A stretch of DNA of 64,000 bases, taken from positions 282,793 through 346,792 of the forward strand of contig CABFPE010000530.1 of the NCBI GenBank assembly GCA_900660155.1. The letters are read 5' to 3'. The notes below the pieces were generated by a model. The model saw only the letters and a list, made by a program, of their open reading frames with translations, was not told the DNA's origin and did no database searches. The translations under genes and the position numbers were made by a program. Of this stretch, positions 24,494-35,693 are shown in pieces. The first letter of the stretch is position 1, and every line of letters begins with the position of its first letter. The DNA is from Hofstenia miamia. Lineage: Eukaryota; Xenacoelomorpha; Acoela; Hofsteniidae.

Positions 24494-27400
24494 ATGTCTT
24501 GTAAATATTTACATTTTGTGCATTTACTAACGACGCTCAGGCTATGGAAATTTCATCATCTAAATGCTAAAAATTATTTTCATTCAAAATTATTAATCCT
24601 TCTTTTGTTATTTAACTTATTTTATTGTCATAAAAAATATGAAACTACCCATGTTTTGAATATAAAAAGAAGAAAAGTATGCTATTATAAATTAATTCAT
24701 TATTCTCCTATTAACAACAAAAACATCTTCATCGTGTTTATCAGCTTTAAAAAATTACTAAGTATCTCAATATTTTTTTCCTTATTATTAATTCTTCATG
24801 GCATTGAAAAGAACCCTGGTCCGATTTTAGATTACGATACTTATTTCGATAGATTGAATGCAAAAAATAACACTATTAACTATGTGCATATAAATTTTCA
24901 AAATCTGTCAAAGAAAAATTTTGAATTTAAGCAATTTATGTCTAATTTTAAAAATGATGTTATTCTAGGAATCTCGGAAACCTGGTTGTCGAACAAAGAC
25001 TTTGATAATTGTTGGTCATTCAATAAATCATTTTGTTTGTTTAGAAAAGATAGGCAAACTAATAATCTATTAGGAAAATCCAGTGGTGGAGGTGTCTCAT
25101 TATTAATACCAAAAATTTTCAAACCTAAATTACGCGAAGATATAAAGTATAGCGACGTATCTAAATTTGAAAGCTTATGGGTAGAAATATCAAATCCCTT
25201 AGGAAATGCTACATATAAAAAACAACTGATAAATGTTTCTTATTCTCCGCACAAAAAATACTCGAATTATTTCATTGAGCAATTGGAAAATGAATTGGTT
25301 TTAGCTGTTTCTGAAAATAAAGACATTATTTTAATGGGAGACTACAACATTAATTATTTGGACCAAAAAGAACGAGATAAAATTGACAATTTACTAAATA
25401 TGTTTAATCTGAATATTGTTAATAAAATTACACCGTCAAGGGTCACTGCAACGAGTAACACGCTTATTGATTACTTCATAATGTCAGATAATGATTTTTC
25501 AAAACTTACATATTTTACAGCTGAATGTCCGTTCTCCGATCATTGCATTACTTCCATTAGCTTTATAACAACGAAACCAGTACATTCAATAGTTAGGAAA
25601 TGGACCACAATTCGGGAAAAAAATAATCATAATGTTGAAAAACTAAAATTATCGCTGACTTTTGAACATTGGCATGAAGTGTATTATGCACAAGATACTA
25701 ATTCTATGATGGAAAATTTCATTTCAATCTTTGAAAAACACCTTAATATTTTCTGTCCAGAAAAGAAGATCTTAATTAACAAAAATTTTAAAAATTGTGC
25801 CTCTAAATATAACAAATCTAAACCTTGGTTAACTGATTTATCCAAAAAATTGATTATTGAAAAGAAAAATGCTTTTAAAAATTTCTTATTGACAAAATCT
25901 AGCGAAAATTTCTTAGCTTATAAAAAAGCAAGAAATTTATCAAATATTGAAAATCGTAAATCTTTTAATAAATATATTAAAAATGAATTCAAAATTTTAC
26001 CAAACCAAAAGTCCAAATGGAAACTCACTCATGAGATTGCTAACACTGCAAAATCTAAATCTACAATCATTGAGGAGATTAGAGACTCGGATGGGAACTC
26101 ATTTACACATGATTTTGACATTACTAATGTACTAAACGAAGCATTTGTTAACTTGGGAAAATTTAAAGGACCCTATATCAAATATCAATCACCAAATATT
26201 AATAATAAAATACCCGAATTCATTTTTCGTTTTTCTACTACATACGAAATGATTAAAGCAATTAATAAACTAAAACCCAATAAATCTAGTGGTCCATCTA
26301 AAATTCCTTCCTGGATATTAAAAGTAACTGCCTCTATAATTGCTGAGCCTTTAAATTTCATCTTCAATGAATCCTTAAAACAGAACAATTTTCCAAATCG
26401 TTTGAAACAAGCATATATTACTCCGGTTTTCAAAAAGAAAGATGCAACTTTAGCTATTAATTATAGGCCGATCTCAATTACTTCGCCAATAAGTAAAATT
26501 TTCGAACGTCTCTTACATAATCAAATTAGTGACCACCTTTCAAAACACCAATTAATGTCAAAAACACAATTTGGTTTCCGCAAGAATTTTTCAACTGATG
26601 ATGCTCTTTTGTATGCTACCGAAAATTGGCGATCATCTCTTGACTCTGACAAATTTGTTGCAGTGGCCTGCCTTGATCTTTCAAAAGCTTTTGACTCTAT
26701 TAATCACGATATCTTATATAAGAAATTAGAAAAGATAAGATTTTCTGAAAGTAGCGTTAAATTAATATCAAGTTATCTAACTAATAGAATTCAGTGCGTC
26801 AAATTAAATAATACTTTCTCTAATTGGCTCCCTATAAAAAACGGAGTACCGCAAGGTACCATTCTTGGACCGCTACTTTTTAACATATATGTAAACGACA
26901 TGCAGCAACATACGAATTGTCAATTGATTCAATACGCCGATGATACATGCATTTTTAGTGGAAATACATCCTTAAATCAAGCAATAAATGATGTAGAACA
27001 AAATTGTGAAAAATTGAGTAAATATTTCAACATGCACAAATTAAACAACAACAGTGAAAAAACTGAATTTTGCATCTTGAATCTTCAGGGGAAAAGTGTA
27101 TTCCTACCCAATTCTTCACTTACTTTTAATAACGCCTCAATCTCCCCTAAAGAATCCTTCAAATATCTTGGTATAACTATTGACTCAAAATTAACATACA
27201 AGCAGCAAGTAAAAGAAATTTTAAAACGCATGGCAATGAGTATTAAAACATTATCACACGTAGCTGAACATTTACCCTCTGCCATTATGATTCAATTATT
27301 TCATGCTCTAGTAATGAGTCATCTTAATTATGCAAATACACTTTTTTCAAGCTTAAATGAATCATTAGTAAAAAAACTTACAATACAATTAAAATGGGCA

Positions 27401-27808
27401 TTGAATGTTTGTCAGAAAAACTGCTCCAAAACAAGAAATTACATTTTGTCATCTTTGCTGTTTCCAAATCAACTCTTTATTTTTAATATTTTGATAAAGT
27501 TTTTTAAAATAACAAATCAATTACCTCCTTATAATTCAATATCATTTCCAAACTTTTTTCATAAGCGCAATATAAGAACTAATCATTATACTAGCATTAA
27601 ATTTCGTAAAAAAATCAAGCAACAGTCTTTTATTAATGTTGCAATTCGCAATTGGAATCGATTACCAAGTGAAATTAAAATGATTAAGAGTGCAATTACG
27701 TTTAAAAGAAAATTAAAAGCATTTATGTTGAAGGAAAAATTCATTTTGGGTAAATCATGGTTAGGATTCAAATTTTACAATAAAGATTATACAATAACGC
27801 GCAATTAA
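24494..27808 (+). CDS. LINE endonuclease-reverse transcriptase polyprotein with 2A-like site
   Basis: The protein has 1104 residues. Residues 1-101 are strongly hydrophobic and basic (for example KLLILLLLFNLF at 32-43). Residues 102-110 are HGIEKNPGP, a 2A-like peptide. The APE endonuclease spans roughly 125-360: NFQNL at 134, catalytic glutamate in GISETW (159-164), SGGGVSLL at 197, MGDYN at 281, SDH at 348-350. The reverse transcriptase spans roughly 580-900: YRPIS at 657, CLDLSKAFDSINHDIL at 726-741 with the first catalytic aspartate, GVPQGTILGPLLFN at 784, and catalytic YADD at 814-817. A thumb or C-terminal segment with YLGITID (891) and LNYANTLF (944) follows. All key residues are present and there is no stop, so the ORF looks functional. 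The protein would nick DNA and prime reverse transcription from the element's 3' tail. The ATG at 24494 is the first in frame. Confidence 0.93.
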   Translation: MSCKYLHFVHLLTTLRLWKFHHLNAKNYFHSKLLILLLLFNLFYCHKKYETTHVLNIKRRKVCYYKLIHYSPINNKNIFIVFISFKKLLSISIFFSLLLILHGIEKNPGPILDYDTYFDRLNAKNNTINYVHINFQNLSKKNFEFKQFMSNFKNDVILGISETWLSNKDFDNCWSFNKSFCLFRKDRQTNNLLGKSSGGGVSLLIPKIFKPKLREDIKYSDVSKFESLWVEISNPLGNATYKKQLINVSYSPHKKYSNYFIEQLENELVLAVSENKDIILMGDYNINYLDQKERDKIDNLLNMFNLNIVNKITPSRVTATSNTLIDYFIMSDNDFSKLTYFTAECPFSDHCITSISFITTKPVHSIVRKWTTIREKNNHNVEKLKLSLTFEHWHEVYYAQDTNSMMENFISIFEKHLNIFCPEKKILINKNFKNCASKYNKSKPWLTDLSKKLIIEKKNAFKNFLLTKSSENFLAYKKARNLSNIENRKSFNKYIKNEFKILPNQKSKWKLTHEIANTAKSKSTIIEEIRDSDGNSFTHDFDITNVLNEAFVNLGKFKGPYIKYQSPNINNKIPEFIFRFSTTYEMIKAINKLKPNKSSGPSKIPSWILKVTASIIAEPLNFIFNESLKQNNFPNRLKQAYITPVFKKKDATLAINYRPISITSPISKIFERLLHNQISDHLSKHQLMSKTQFGFRKNFSTDDALLYATENWRSSLDSDKFVAVACLDLSKAFDSINHDILYKKLEKIRFSESSVKLISSYLTNRIQCVKLNNTFSNWLPIKNGVPQGTILGPLLFNIYVNDMQQHTNCQLIQYADDTCIFSGNTSLNQAINDVEQNCEKLSKYFNMHKLNNNSEKTEFCILNLQGKSVFLPNSSLTFNNASISPKESFKYLGITIDSKLTYKQQVKEILKRMAMSIKTLSHVAEHLPSAIMIQLFHALVMSHLNYANTLFSSLNESLVKKLTIQLKWALNVCQKNCSKTRNYILSSLLFPNQLFIFNILIKFFKITNQLPPYNSISFPNFFHKRNIRTNHYTSIKFRKKIKQQSFINVAIRNWNRLPSEIKMIKSAITFKRKLKAFMLKEKFILGKSWLGFKFYNKDYTITRN
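24797..24823 (+). other. 2A-like ribosome-skipping motif HGIEKNPGP
   Basis: It matches the core E-x-N-P-G-P of 2A peptides and is preceded by a hydrophobic Leu-rich stretch (SLLLIL), as in known examples. The usual Asp two positions before the Glu is Gly here, and Val/Ile is Ile. 2A-like sequences near the N terminus of APE-type LINE proteins are established knowledge. Activity of this variant is uncertain. If active, it would release residues 1-109 from the endonuclease-reverse transcriptase. Confidence 0.7.
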
Positions 27809-27935
27809 TTTCCATAGCCTGAACAGAACAGATTTTGTAGTCCTATTTTTTTGTAAATATAGTTATTTGTTATCATTCTTGACGCTATTCAGATAATAAC
27901 CAGTTTTTGTAATTGAAAATATTATCTGAATAAAG

Positions 27936-27960
27936 AATATCTTATCTTATCTTATCTTAA
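27936..27960 (+). repeat. LINE 3' tail, (ATCTT)n
   Basis: AATAAAG is followed by about four ATCTT units. Short 3' tandem tails, rather than poly(A), are usual for several Jockey-superfamily clades. Confidence 0.8.
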
Positions 27961-29576
27961 TTGACAAAGTAGATTCCCGCAAACATTTTACGATCTAAGC
28001 ATACAACGACTTGCAGTGTTTTGACTTCAAGGATAGATGTGTGCTTCGGGATTATATCCAACGAAGAATCGAGCAAAATGATTTGCTGAATATACTCCAG
28101 TGTACTACGCTAGATATCAGTCCAGGAATATTGATAAAATTATAGTCATGCACTGCTACGACATGTTCAGTTAAGAGAAGCTTCTCTCTTCTGAAGAAAA
28201 TGCTATGCAAACATCGCAACTTTTTTCCTGAAAACTTGGGAAATACTTTGTCTTCCACTTATACCACTGTGCTGATAAATAATGATAAATAATTTTGATT
28301 TTTCCCTTAATCCTCAGTTTTTACCCTAAAGTCAAAATAAAGTCAAAATTGAACAATTGTTAAGTAGCGTTCAGACCTGCAACTTTGTTCACAACGTCTT
28401 GGAAATTCAAACATTCACAACGGGTTTTTATCACCTTCAGACCTAAAACTTTGTTCACTACTTTATTTTTATATTCAATTAAAATGTTCAAAATCAATAC
28501 AATGTAATTCTAAATTTAGACAGAAACCATGTGTACTTCTAAAGGTTGATAGTAAATTTTAACGAGCAAATGATTGTCATCAGGCTTTTGCGGATTTAAT
28601 TTATCTTCTATATTGTCAAAAGCAATCATTGCTGTACTGTTTAAATGTGCATGTGATTAATGTTATAAGTATTTCTATTCTGAGATCTTCAGCAGCTTAA
28701 TAACCATTTTTGTTTATTGTAGTTCATTGAAACTACTATATTTTGCTTTTAATAGAGGTTTGGTGTATGAAAAATCGCGACTCATTCGATATCCATTTAC
28801 CCTTGGACATCTTTTTTAATTGATTTCTTCCTAATACATTTTATGACAACTACATCTATGGAAAAAGGATACAATTTTCTATCTTGTGGTGTTTTCAGAT
28901 TTTAAATATCTTCGTTAGCTCGTGCATTATAAGTGTTTAAAAATTTTTGAGGGAACCACAGATTTAAAAAAATTCCTAGTTAATATACATTTCTGTAAAA
29001 CAAAGTGAAGTAATATAAAAGCAACTGCTATCATGATTAGTACTTTGTAGAGAACTCTCGGTTGGTGATAACTGCCGAAACACATCGTATAACTGAATCT
29101 AATAGCTTTTTGAATATGCTATTTATTTTTGATGAAATTCGTTTTAAGAAAATTTGGTCTCATTCTTTTGTAACAACCGTGCTAAGAATGCTTTTTTGTT
29201 GAAACAAGTTTTAAAAATTTCGATAAATAATGTTGGTTTCAAAAAGTTAGTCGTACTGTACAAGTAAAACTTAACGTTTATTATAATTTATATATGCAAT
29301 ACAGAATAAAACTTTCTTAAGAATGTCTTCGATCATTCTTTGATGGTTGTTTTACATCAATGTGTTATACATAGAAAAATTTCTTTCAGCTGCACATGAA
29401 ACGGTCGGCGCAGTTTTGACGTCAAAACTATCTTGTAAGTGAATTTGAATTGAGCGCCAAATAGGCATCGAAATAGTTAAGGCTGAAAATTTTGAGCGAA
29501 TTAGGTAATTTTAGCCGTTAATCCTAAAATCTAGATTCTCATTATTAGTTTGTGAGTGCTTGAAATGTAAATAACC
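27961..29576. other. Non-coding tract
   Basis: Contains the second copy of a dispersed repeat (28872-28976) and an imperfect local duplication: TTCAGACCT plus ACTTTGTTCAC occurs twice about 72 bp apart near 28375 and 28437. A minus-strand open frame at 28052-28258 (68 codons) resembles nothing I know. Confidence 0.4.
28872..28976 (+). repeat. Dispersed repeat, copy 2
   Basis: The clearest copy of the three (others at 1781-1880 and 17575-17673): GTGTTTTCAGATTT, AATATCTTCGTTAGCTCGTG, ATTATAAGTGTTTAAAAATT and GAGGGAACCACAGATTT in order. All three copies lie in the same orientation. Confidence 0.5.
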
Positions 29577-30953
29577 CAGAGATGGAAGTAGATCGGATCT
29601 TGGATAGAATCGCATTTACATTTTGAGAAAATTTCGAATCCAAATTTTTTAAAAATTGGGTATATTGTGTGTGTTGATAATATCAATCTAAGTGAAATTT
29701 TGAAATTGAATTTCATTGTTCATACAACAGAAACTTTTGTTTTTATGAACTTGCAAATGAAAAAGCAGAAGAAACAGAGATACAATTGGAATAACTGATT
29801 TGCTGTAAACACCGCCAAATTTAAAGATACTAATATAATTTGGGATGCACTTCAATCAAAACTTCTCATGTAAGATGCACTATAAGCAACTTGCAATGCC
29901 AATATCAATTTAGTTTTCAGAAAGTTCGTTATTATTATAATCACTAATACAAAATATTTTATAGAGCTATATATTTGGCATTGCAATAATAGGGTGTTAA
30001 TGTATTTAATGTTGCTTTTATATAATTTCAAATTTATAATCCAATCTAGTATCCAATTTCAATGAAAATAAAATTCAAAATTTATATTTTTTATCATTCT
30101 GCTACAATTTTTTTAATGTTTTGCAATATATATTTTGGGTTTGTTCTTCAATTTGCCCTTGTTTGTGCTATTCTTGTTTTCATCGCCTTACCTGCAATTT
30201 TGAAGTAAGTTTTATCTTGTTGTGCTTGTTGTGTGAAACACTTTCAATTCTCAATTAATATTAACATTGCAAAATTATGATTTTTCGATTTGTACAAAAT
30301 ATAATTAATCGAGCGGTAATACCATAAGAAATGGATTTGTTAGATTTTTCGCAGAGCAATGATCAATTTCCACTCATAGTCAAAGTCGCGGCAATCAGAA
30401 ACGGATTTCTTCTTCTGGGTGGACAATTACAGATACAAGAAGCAATTCGGTTTCAAATATAGATGGATATTGGCCGATAATTTTAGGCAAATTTTATGAT
30501 CGGTGACACAAATATTTCTTTTTTGATTTGGTTGACCAAAATTGATTGTGTTAGATTGTAGTACTTGAAGAGCATTTGGTATTATTGTAATATTTCAAAA
30601 TTTAACATTTATTCAACACATTGCTTTTAAGTTACATAGGATTCACTACATTTTGGTTGATTTGCATACACTATTTCTTAAGTTCCATTTTTCCAATTCC
30701 TTGGTTTAAGCCCGCCTTGTCCCCCAACCCAACCCCCACCCCCGGTATATTGTATATGTCCATTTTTTATCTCAAGACAGTGTTGAAGCACCTAAAATTT
30801 TCTATATACATTTGAAAAAAACAAATATTTTTAAGTCCATGTTTATTTTTGTTAGAAGACTTATTTATATTCGAATCCATTTCGGATCGAAAACTAAAAT
30901 TCTTTTGAAAATTCGGATTGGATCCTAAAATGTTGGATCCGATTTTATCTCTG
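29577..30953. mobile_element. hAT-like MITE, CGGATCC family, long copy
   Basis: The ends CAGAGATGGAAGTAGATCGG (left) and GGATCCGATTTTATCTCTG (right) are inverted copies. The outer 170 bp on the left match the reverse complement of the right end of the element at 42970-43618, including GTGAAATTTTG and ATTGAATTTCATTGTTCATAC. The right end matches that copy's left end, so the two are in opposite orientation. Flanks AAATAACC and AAACAGCC match at 6 of 8. This copy is 1377 bp with a core unrelated to the 649-bp copy. No transposase frame seen. Confidence 0.75.
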
Positions 30954-32756
30954 AAACAGCCTTCGACCGTAGTGGAAGGTTTTTTGGATATTGAGGCCCT
31001 TCAAGGAGGTATTGACGCTTCCGGATTGTGCCAACAAGTTCTTTGCAAACAATTTTGTTCATATTTATAGTAATCAATTGTCCTCTATTTAAGAAGTTGA
31101 TGTTTTAGTTTCTCAGAGGTACACCGCGCATTTGAGGTTCATCATCATCATCAGTTCAGTCTACGGTTTTATCTCGAACATATTTTCTAGCTGAAACGTT
31201 TTTTACTCAATTATAAAACCAGCTGTCTTTTGCAGATCCTACATTTTTGAGAGGTTATATTTAAAGAAGTATTGAAAATTATTTCTTTGTGAGGACAAAT
31301 TGGAAACAATTTAAATTGCTATTTGTTATTGATATAAAATTATTTGGCGATTTTATCAAACTAAATTACAAAATTCATACATTGTCATTTGAACAAATCA
31401 GTCTTAATTGTTCATATACATTGTGCATTTAGCCATAGAATTTTCACCAAGAATTGATGTGAGCTAGATCAGATTGATGAATGCAAAACTTCCGTTTATT
31501 TTATTTACACCTGATTTTGAATTTTGTTCAATTTTCTTTAATTCTAGTTTCCCATCCAGTTATGGTGCATATATATTTTATTTTATCTTAAATATCCTAG
31601 AAATATCCGTTTTTGTTTAGATTTAAGCTATTAAAACGATTAAACATATTTTAATTTAAAGCTCTCATTTATGGTAAATTTGTAAACATGGCATCGATAA
31701 TATATTCAAACATGAGTTCATCGCTTTGTCGCGCGATGGCATTGCATAATTTAACCAATAAGAAATTCCCGAAATATTTTATCTATACTTACTGTGTCGC
31801 GTGGATTAACACTTTTATCAGCAAATGATTGTTGACGTGGTCATCATGATCCGTCATGTTGTCAAAAGTCACGTTCATTACAGACGACAGGTAAAGTTTA
31901 CCTACATAGTTTATTTAAATTTCACCTTTAGTAACTTTAATGCCGTTTTCAATTGAAGTAGTTCAAATTCTATCAAAGCTGCATTTCCTAACGATAATCT
32001 AATTAAATTCTTACATGATTTAACTTCAACTCATAAAATAGAATATATCCTAAGTTTTATATTTAATAAATCAGTTGTAGACAGTAGAATTTAATGCCTG
32101 AAATTCCATACGTTGTCTGTAAACGTTTTGTCTGCTACCAATATCTTGTTAGTATATCAAGGACATGGTTGGATTTCATTATTAGTGAAAAATAGATTTT
32201 GAGAAATAATTAAAACATTCACTATAATACGTATGTGCAAGTGCATTCCCAATCACCATAAATTCTATGTCATGGAGGCTTGCCAATTTTCACTCAACCT
32301 AGGAAAATTGAGTAAATCAAAAATTACATGCGATGCGTTGTATATTGTATTTAAAAGCAAATTAAAAATATTTAAGTTAAATTGAGGGAATTATTTTATT
32401 TAAAAATCACGATTTTAAAGACAGTTCATACAGTTCATTGAACAGTGTAGTATTAAATAAACCTATACATGGTCGTTCATGTGTTTATTCTATGAGCAGA
32501 TAACTATGCCACTATGTATATTAGTGCTCCATTTTGGTTAATTAAATCGTCCTCATAGATCGATTGCCGAAGCCACAAAATTTGGCATGTCAAGCTACCC
32601 CAACATCAAATATAAATAAATTGGTCTCATAACTTTCTAGTTACGTCCCTTGCAAAAATGGACGTCTATATAACTATTTAGTTTCCTACTGCTCACCAAG
32701 CATGATATTACTGTACACTTCTGTATTTAATTAACTTCAATATAAACAGTCATATA
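30954..32756. other. Non-coding AT-rich tract
   Basis: No exon, RNA gene or clear repeat recognised. Confidence 0.4.
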
Positions 32757-32988
32757 CAGGGCCGGAATTAGGGGGTTGCGCAAATTATAATTTTAAAATT
32801 ATAAGCTTATGCGTTTATTGCCAGTGTTGAAACCAATCTAAAAATTAAAAAGTAGCTCATGAATTTTTAATACTGCTGTTAATCAGCTCATCTTATAAAT
32901 CAGTATTCCATTATTATTTATGTAATCTATTTAAGCTTAAATTTATATCAAACCGCCCACCCGTTTAAATTTCCTAGATCCGTCCCTG
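32757..32988. mobile_element. 232-bp hAT-like MITE with exact target duplication
   Basis: Left end CAGGGCCGGAATTAGG and the complement of the right end CAGGGACGGATCTAGG are terminal inverted repeats. Both sides carry the identical 8-bp flank GTCATATA (32749-32756 and 32989-32996). There is no coding capacity. The size and 8-bp duplication fit a non-autonomous hAT element. The intact duplication suggests fairly recent insertion. Confidence 0.88.
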
Positions 32989-35693
32989 GTCATATATTAC
33001 ACCTTTTTTCGTACTTATGAAATGCGCTTCAGTACATGTTATATAGGCAGTCTCGACTGTGTAACTATGATAAAACAAGTCTTCAAGTACTAAATTTTGG
33101 CCAAAAAACAAGTTTTCAGCAATTTAAATTTTATAATTACATCACTACAAGGAAAAAGAGTCCCTTAGTTCATGAATAGAACACAACTAGCCTAAGTTGT
33201 AGCCCCATAAATCGTAGTCAACTCAAACTTTTTACAATTGCGAACTAATTCTCAGCATTCACTCTTAATAATTCTTGTTCTCCAACTGAAAAATTTGTTA
33301 ATAATCTTTGCTATCAATAGTTTTTGCCATTTTAGAAATATCTGTTTACTTTAATATGTAATAGTAATTGTCAAAATACGGAGATCAGTTTCGTAGATTC
33401 CTATTTCCCAAATTGAATCATCTACTATTACTTATTACTGTTAAAGTGTTGAGCATAACTTCAATAATTTCTTCTCAATATTTTAGTAGTTATCCATTTT
33501 TCGATTTTGAATGATGATTGTGCGTTCTCGTTGTATGGCATCATTATGGCTGTTTAATTGAATGTGTCAATTGTTCTTCTTAGAATTTGTGCTGAGGCAA
33601 TTGGTTGACAGTTAATGGTAACAACTGAATTGTGAACATATATTTATTTTTTATTTCAGAATAGAATTTTTGCGGTAGCGATTACACTTCTCATTTTTTT
33701 AATAATATTTCAAATGCAGAAGATTCGGAAGTCTATGGTCACCGATTTCATTCTAAACTGAAGGCCGTAGCTCATTTTGAGGCGTTTTGATTCTGACGCC
33801 TATGCAACTGGAGTTCGCTATTGTATATCTGAGAAACAAGAATCGCTAAATCTTGGTTGTTTCGAATTTAAAGTTTTTTCTCTAAAATTAAATTAATTAA
33901 GGATTTGCCTGGTTAATCGTGTTGTTTTTGCTAAACTTTGCTCGTGTTGAAGTTAAATAGTACTCCTCTATTTTATAAGAATTCATAAAAGACATGCATT
34001 CTCCTGATTTTATTGTTTAAATAAGATTTTATAAGTCATTCTAAGTTGTTTACATTGACTGATCATTTATTAACCTACTTTACTAATAGCGACTGTTCAT
34101 TATAACAAATTGTTTGTGAATCTTAAAAAGGACCATAACTCTTTTAGATTAATGTGATCTTTTTAACTTTCTACTAAAATTAATTTTTGGAATAATCCTA
34201 TTGAATAGTTCTTGGTACTAAAGTAGATAGTGCAGGACCAAATTGAACATGGGTTTAAAAAATTGAGCACTCCCTCTAGCAATAGTAGATTCCACAATTT
34301 CATTAATTGGAAAAATTAATTTACTCCTAAATGTGTAAGCATGCCAAAAACAACTAAATTTTCTATTTCAAACGTGACTCAGTTTTCTTTCTGATACGAT
34401 ATGATTGAAATTACCCAGATCTTTCGGTTTAAGTTCTATTTCAAATTAGATTGTATACAACACAGGGATTTATGTCGAACGATGTCCCATAATCGAACAT
34501 TACGATTAAAAAAGAATATATGATCTTCATTTTGTGTAGGATTGTCTGATTTTCTCCATTTCATAAAAGAAGTGACAATTTAAATCGGATAATTGTTTCT
34601 ACTTATTTTTGTACAATGCTTGGAGAGTATAAAATCCGTTAAGAAATCGTTCATTTAATTCATAAATATAAATGTTAAACTTGATTTTTTATCATGTAAT
34701 AGAACTGTGTGTTTGAGTCAGTTTATGTTGTCTGTTCATTGATTCTTCATTTATTATACATATTTAAAGGTCTATTTGTTGACATTATGACCTTTGTGTT
34801 CAGAAGAAAGCTAGCAGAACAAATTGTTTGTACCTGTAGTCATACAAATAATGTGGAACAAGACCTAGGCAGAATTGATTATAGTATTGAAAGTGTCCAG
34901 AAGGTTTTATTGTCCAGTTGTATTTTAGGTTTAGGAAAGCTTAACCAATTACTATTTTTTAATTGAGCCATCACTTTTCCTTATTCAGATTTATCAAATC
35001 TTTTCATCTCGAAATAGAATTTTGAATTGTTCACTGTTATATAAGATGTGAACATTTTACACAACTACAGAAAGCTGAGTCGTCTCGCTAATCCCTTAAT
35101 ATTTTTTATAAAACAGAATTTTTTTATTACTGTGCCATTGTCGTCCACTGCATTTCCGCAAACGCCCTTGATGCAACTTTATTTCGCATAATCAGCAGAC
35201 AATTTTAATGTTGTTTTACAAAAAATGTTTGTTTTGAGTGGTTTTGAATCTGTTGTAATATCACTTTTATTGGGGCCTTTGCAATCGCTAGTTTTCCCCT
35301 GTGATTAGAACTTAATGAAGTCTACCGCCTCTTCGATTTCTGTCCTTAATTCAGAAAACAAAAAGACTGCATCAATAAATAAGTGCTACTTTCAGCTCTA
35401 AGAAACAATGTTTTCATTAAATGGAGGATGGAAGCAGTCAATCGATTTACACCAGTGACCTGCAACCTACTTTCAGTCACGAACCCCCTTCCTCATATCT
35501 TAGATCCGCCTGTGGCAAAGAGTAAATTGCAAGAGCACTACCACATACACGTTGTAATTTTTAGTTCGAATAAGCTGCTAGTAAGCCTACATTGTAATAC
35601 TTCAAAATCAAAGTATTTATTTTCTACAATAATTCATAACACATCAATTTCTATTATTTAAATCGGTTTAATGAAAGCAGTGGACGTTGTTTT
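32989..35693. other. Non-coding tract
   Basis: No supported exon. An open stretch after a fair acceptor (TTTGTGTTCAG, near 34803) reads KLAEQIVCTCSHTNN and onward, but lacks a good donor and is left out. A CAGTGACCTGCAACC phrase near 35451, with CCGCCTG about 60 bp later, may be a MITE remnant. Confidence 0.35.

Larger units (their letters stand above)
24260..27960 (+). mobile_element. LINE with intact ORF (Jockey-superfamily: CR1/L2/Crack type)
   Basis: It has a 5' leader of unknown exact start (about 24260 or earlier), a single uninterrupted ORF (24494-27808), a 150-nt 3' UTR, and a pentanucleotide 3' tail (ATCTT)n ending near 27960. Domain order is APE-type endonuclease then reverse transcriptase, with no RNase H, which fits the Jockey superfamily. 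The exact clade cannot be set by eye. No separate ORF1 is visible upstream, so the element either has a single ORF or is 5' truncated. An intact ORF implies recent insertion. Target duplications were not identified. Confidence 0.85.

Noticed and set aside
24494-27808. Minus-strand and shifted open frames inside the LINE (for example 24898-25122, 26185-26433)
   Set aside because: Shadows of the long LINE ORF.
28052-28258. Minus-strand 68-codon open frame considered as an upstream part of the piggyBac fragment
   Set aside because: No piggyBac motif could be aligned, and the LINE lies between them.
34709-34966. Possible exon after TTTGTGTTCAG reading KLAEQIVCTCSHTNNVEQDL
   Set aside because: Fair acceptor but no good donor, and the phase does not fit neighbouring candidate exons. 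No family match.
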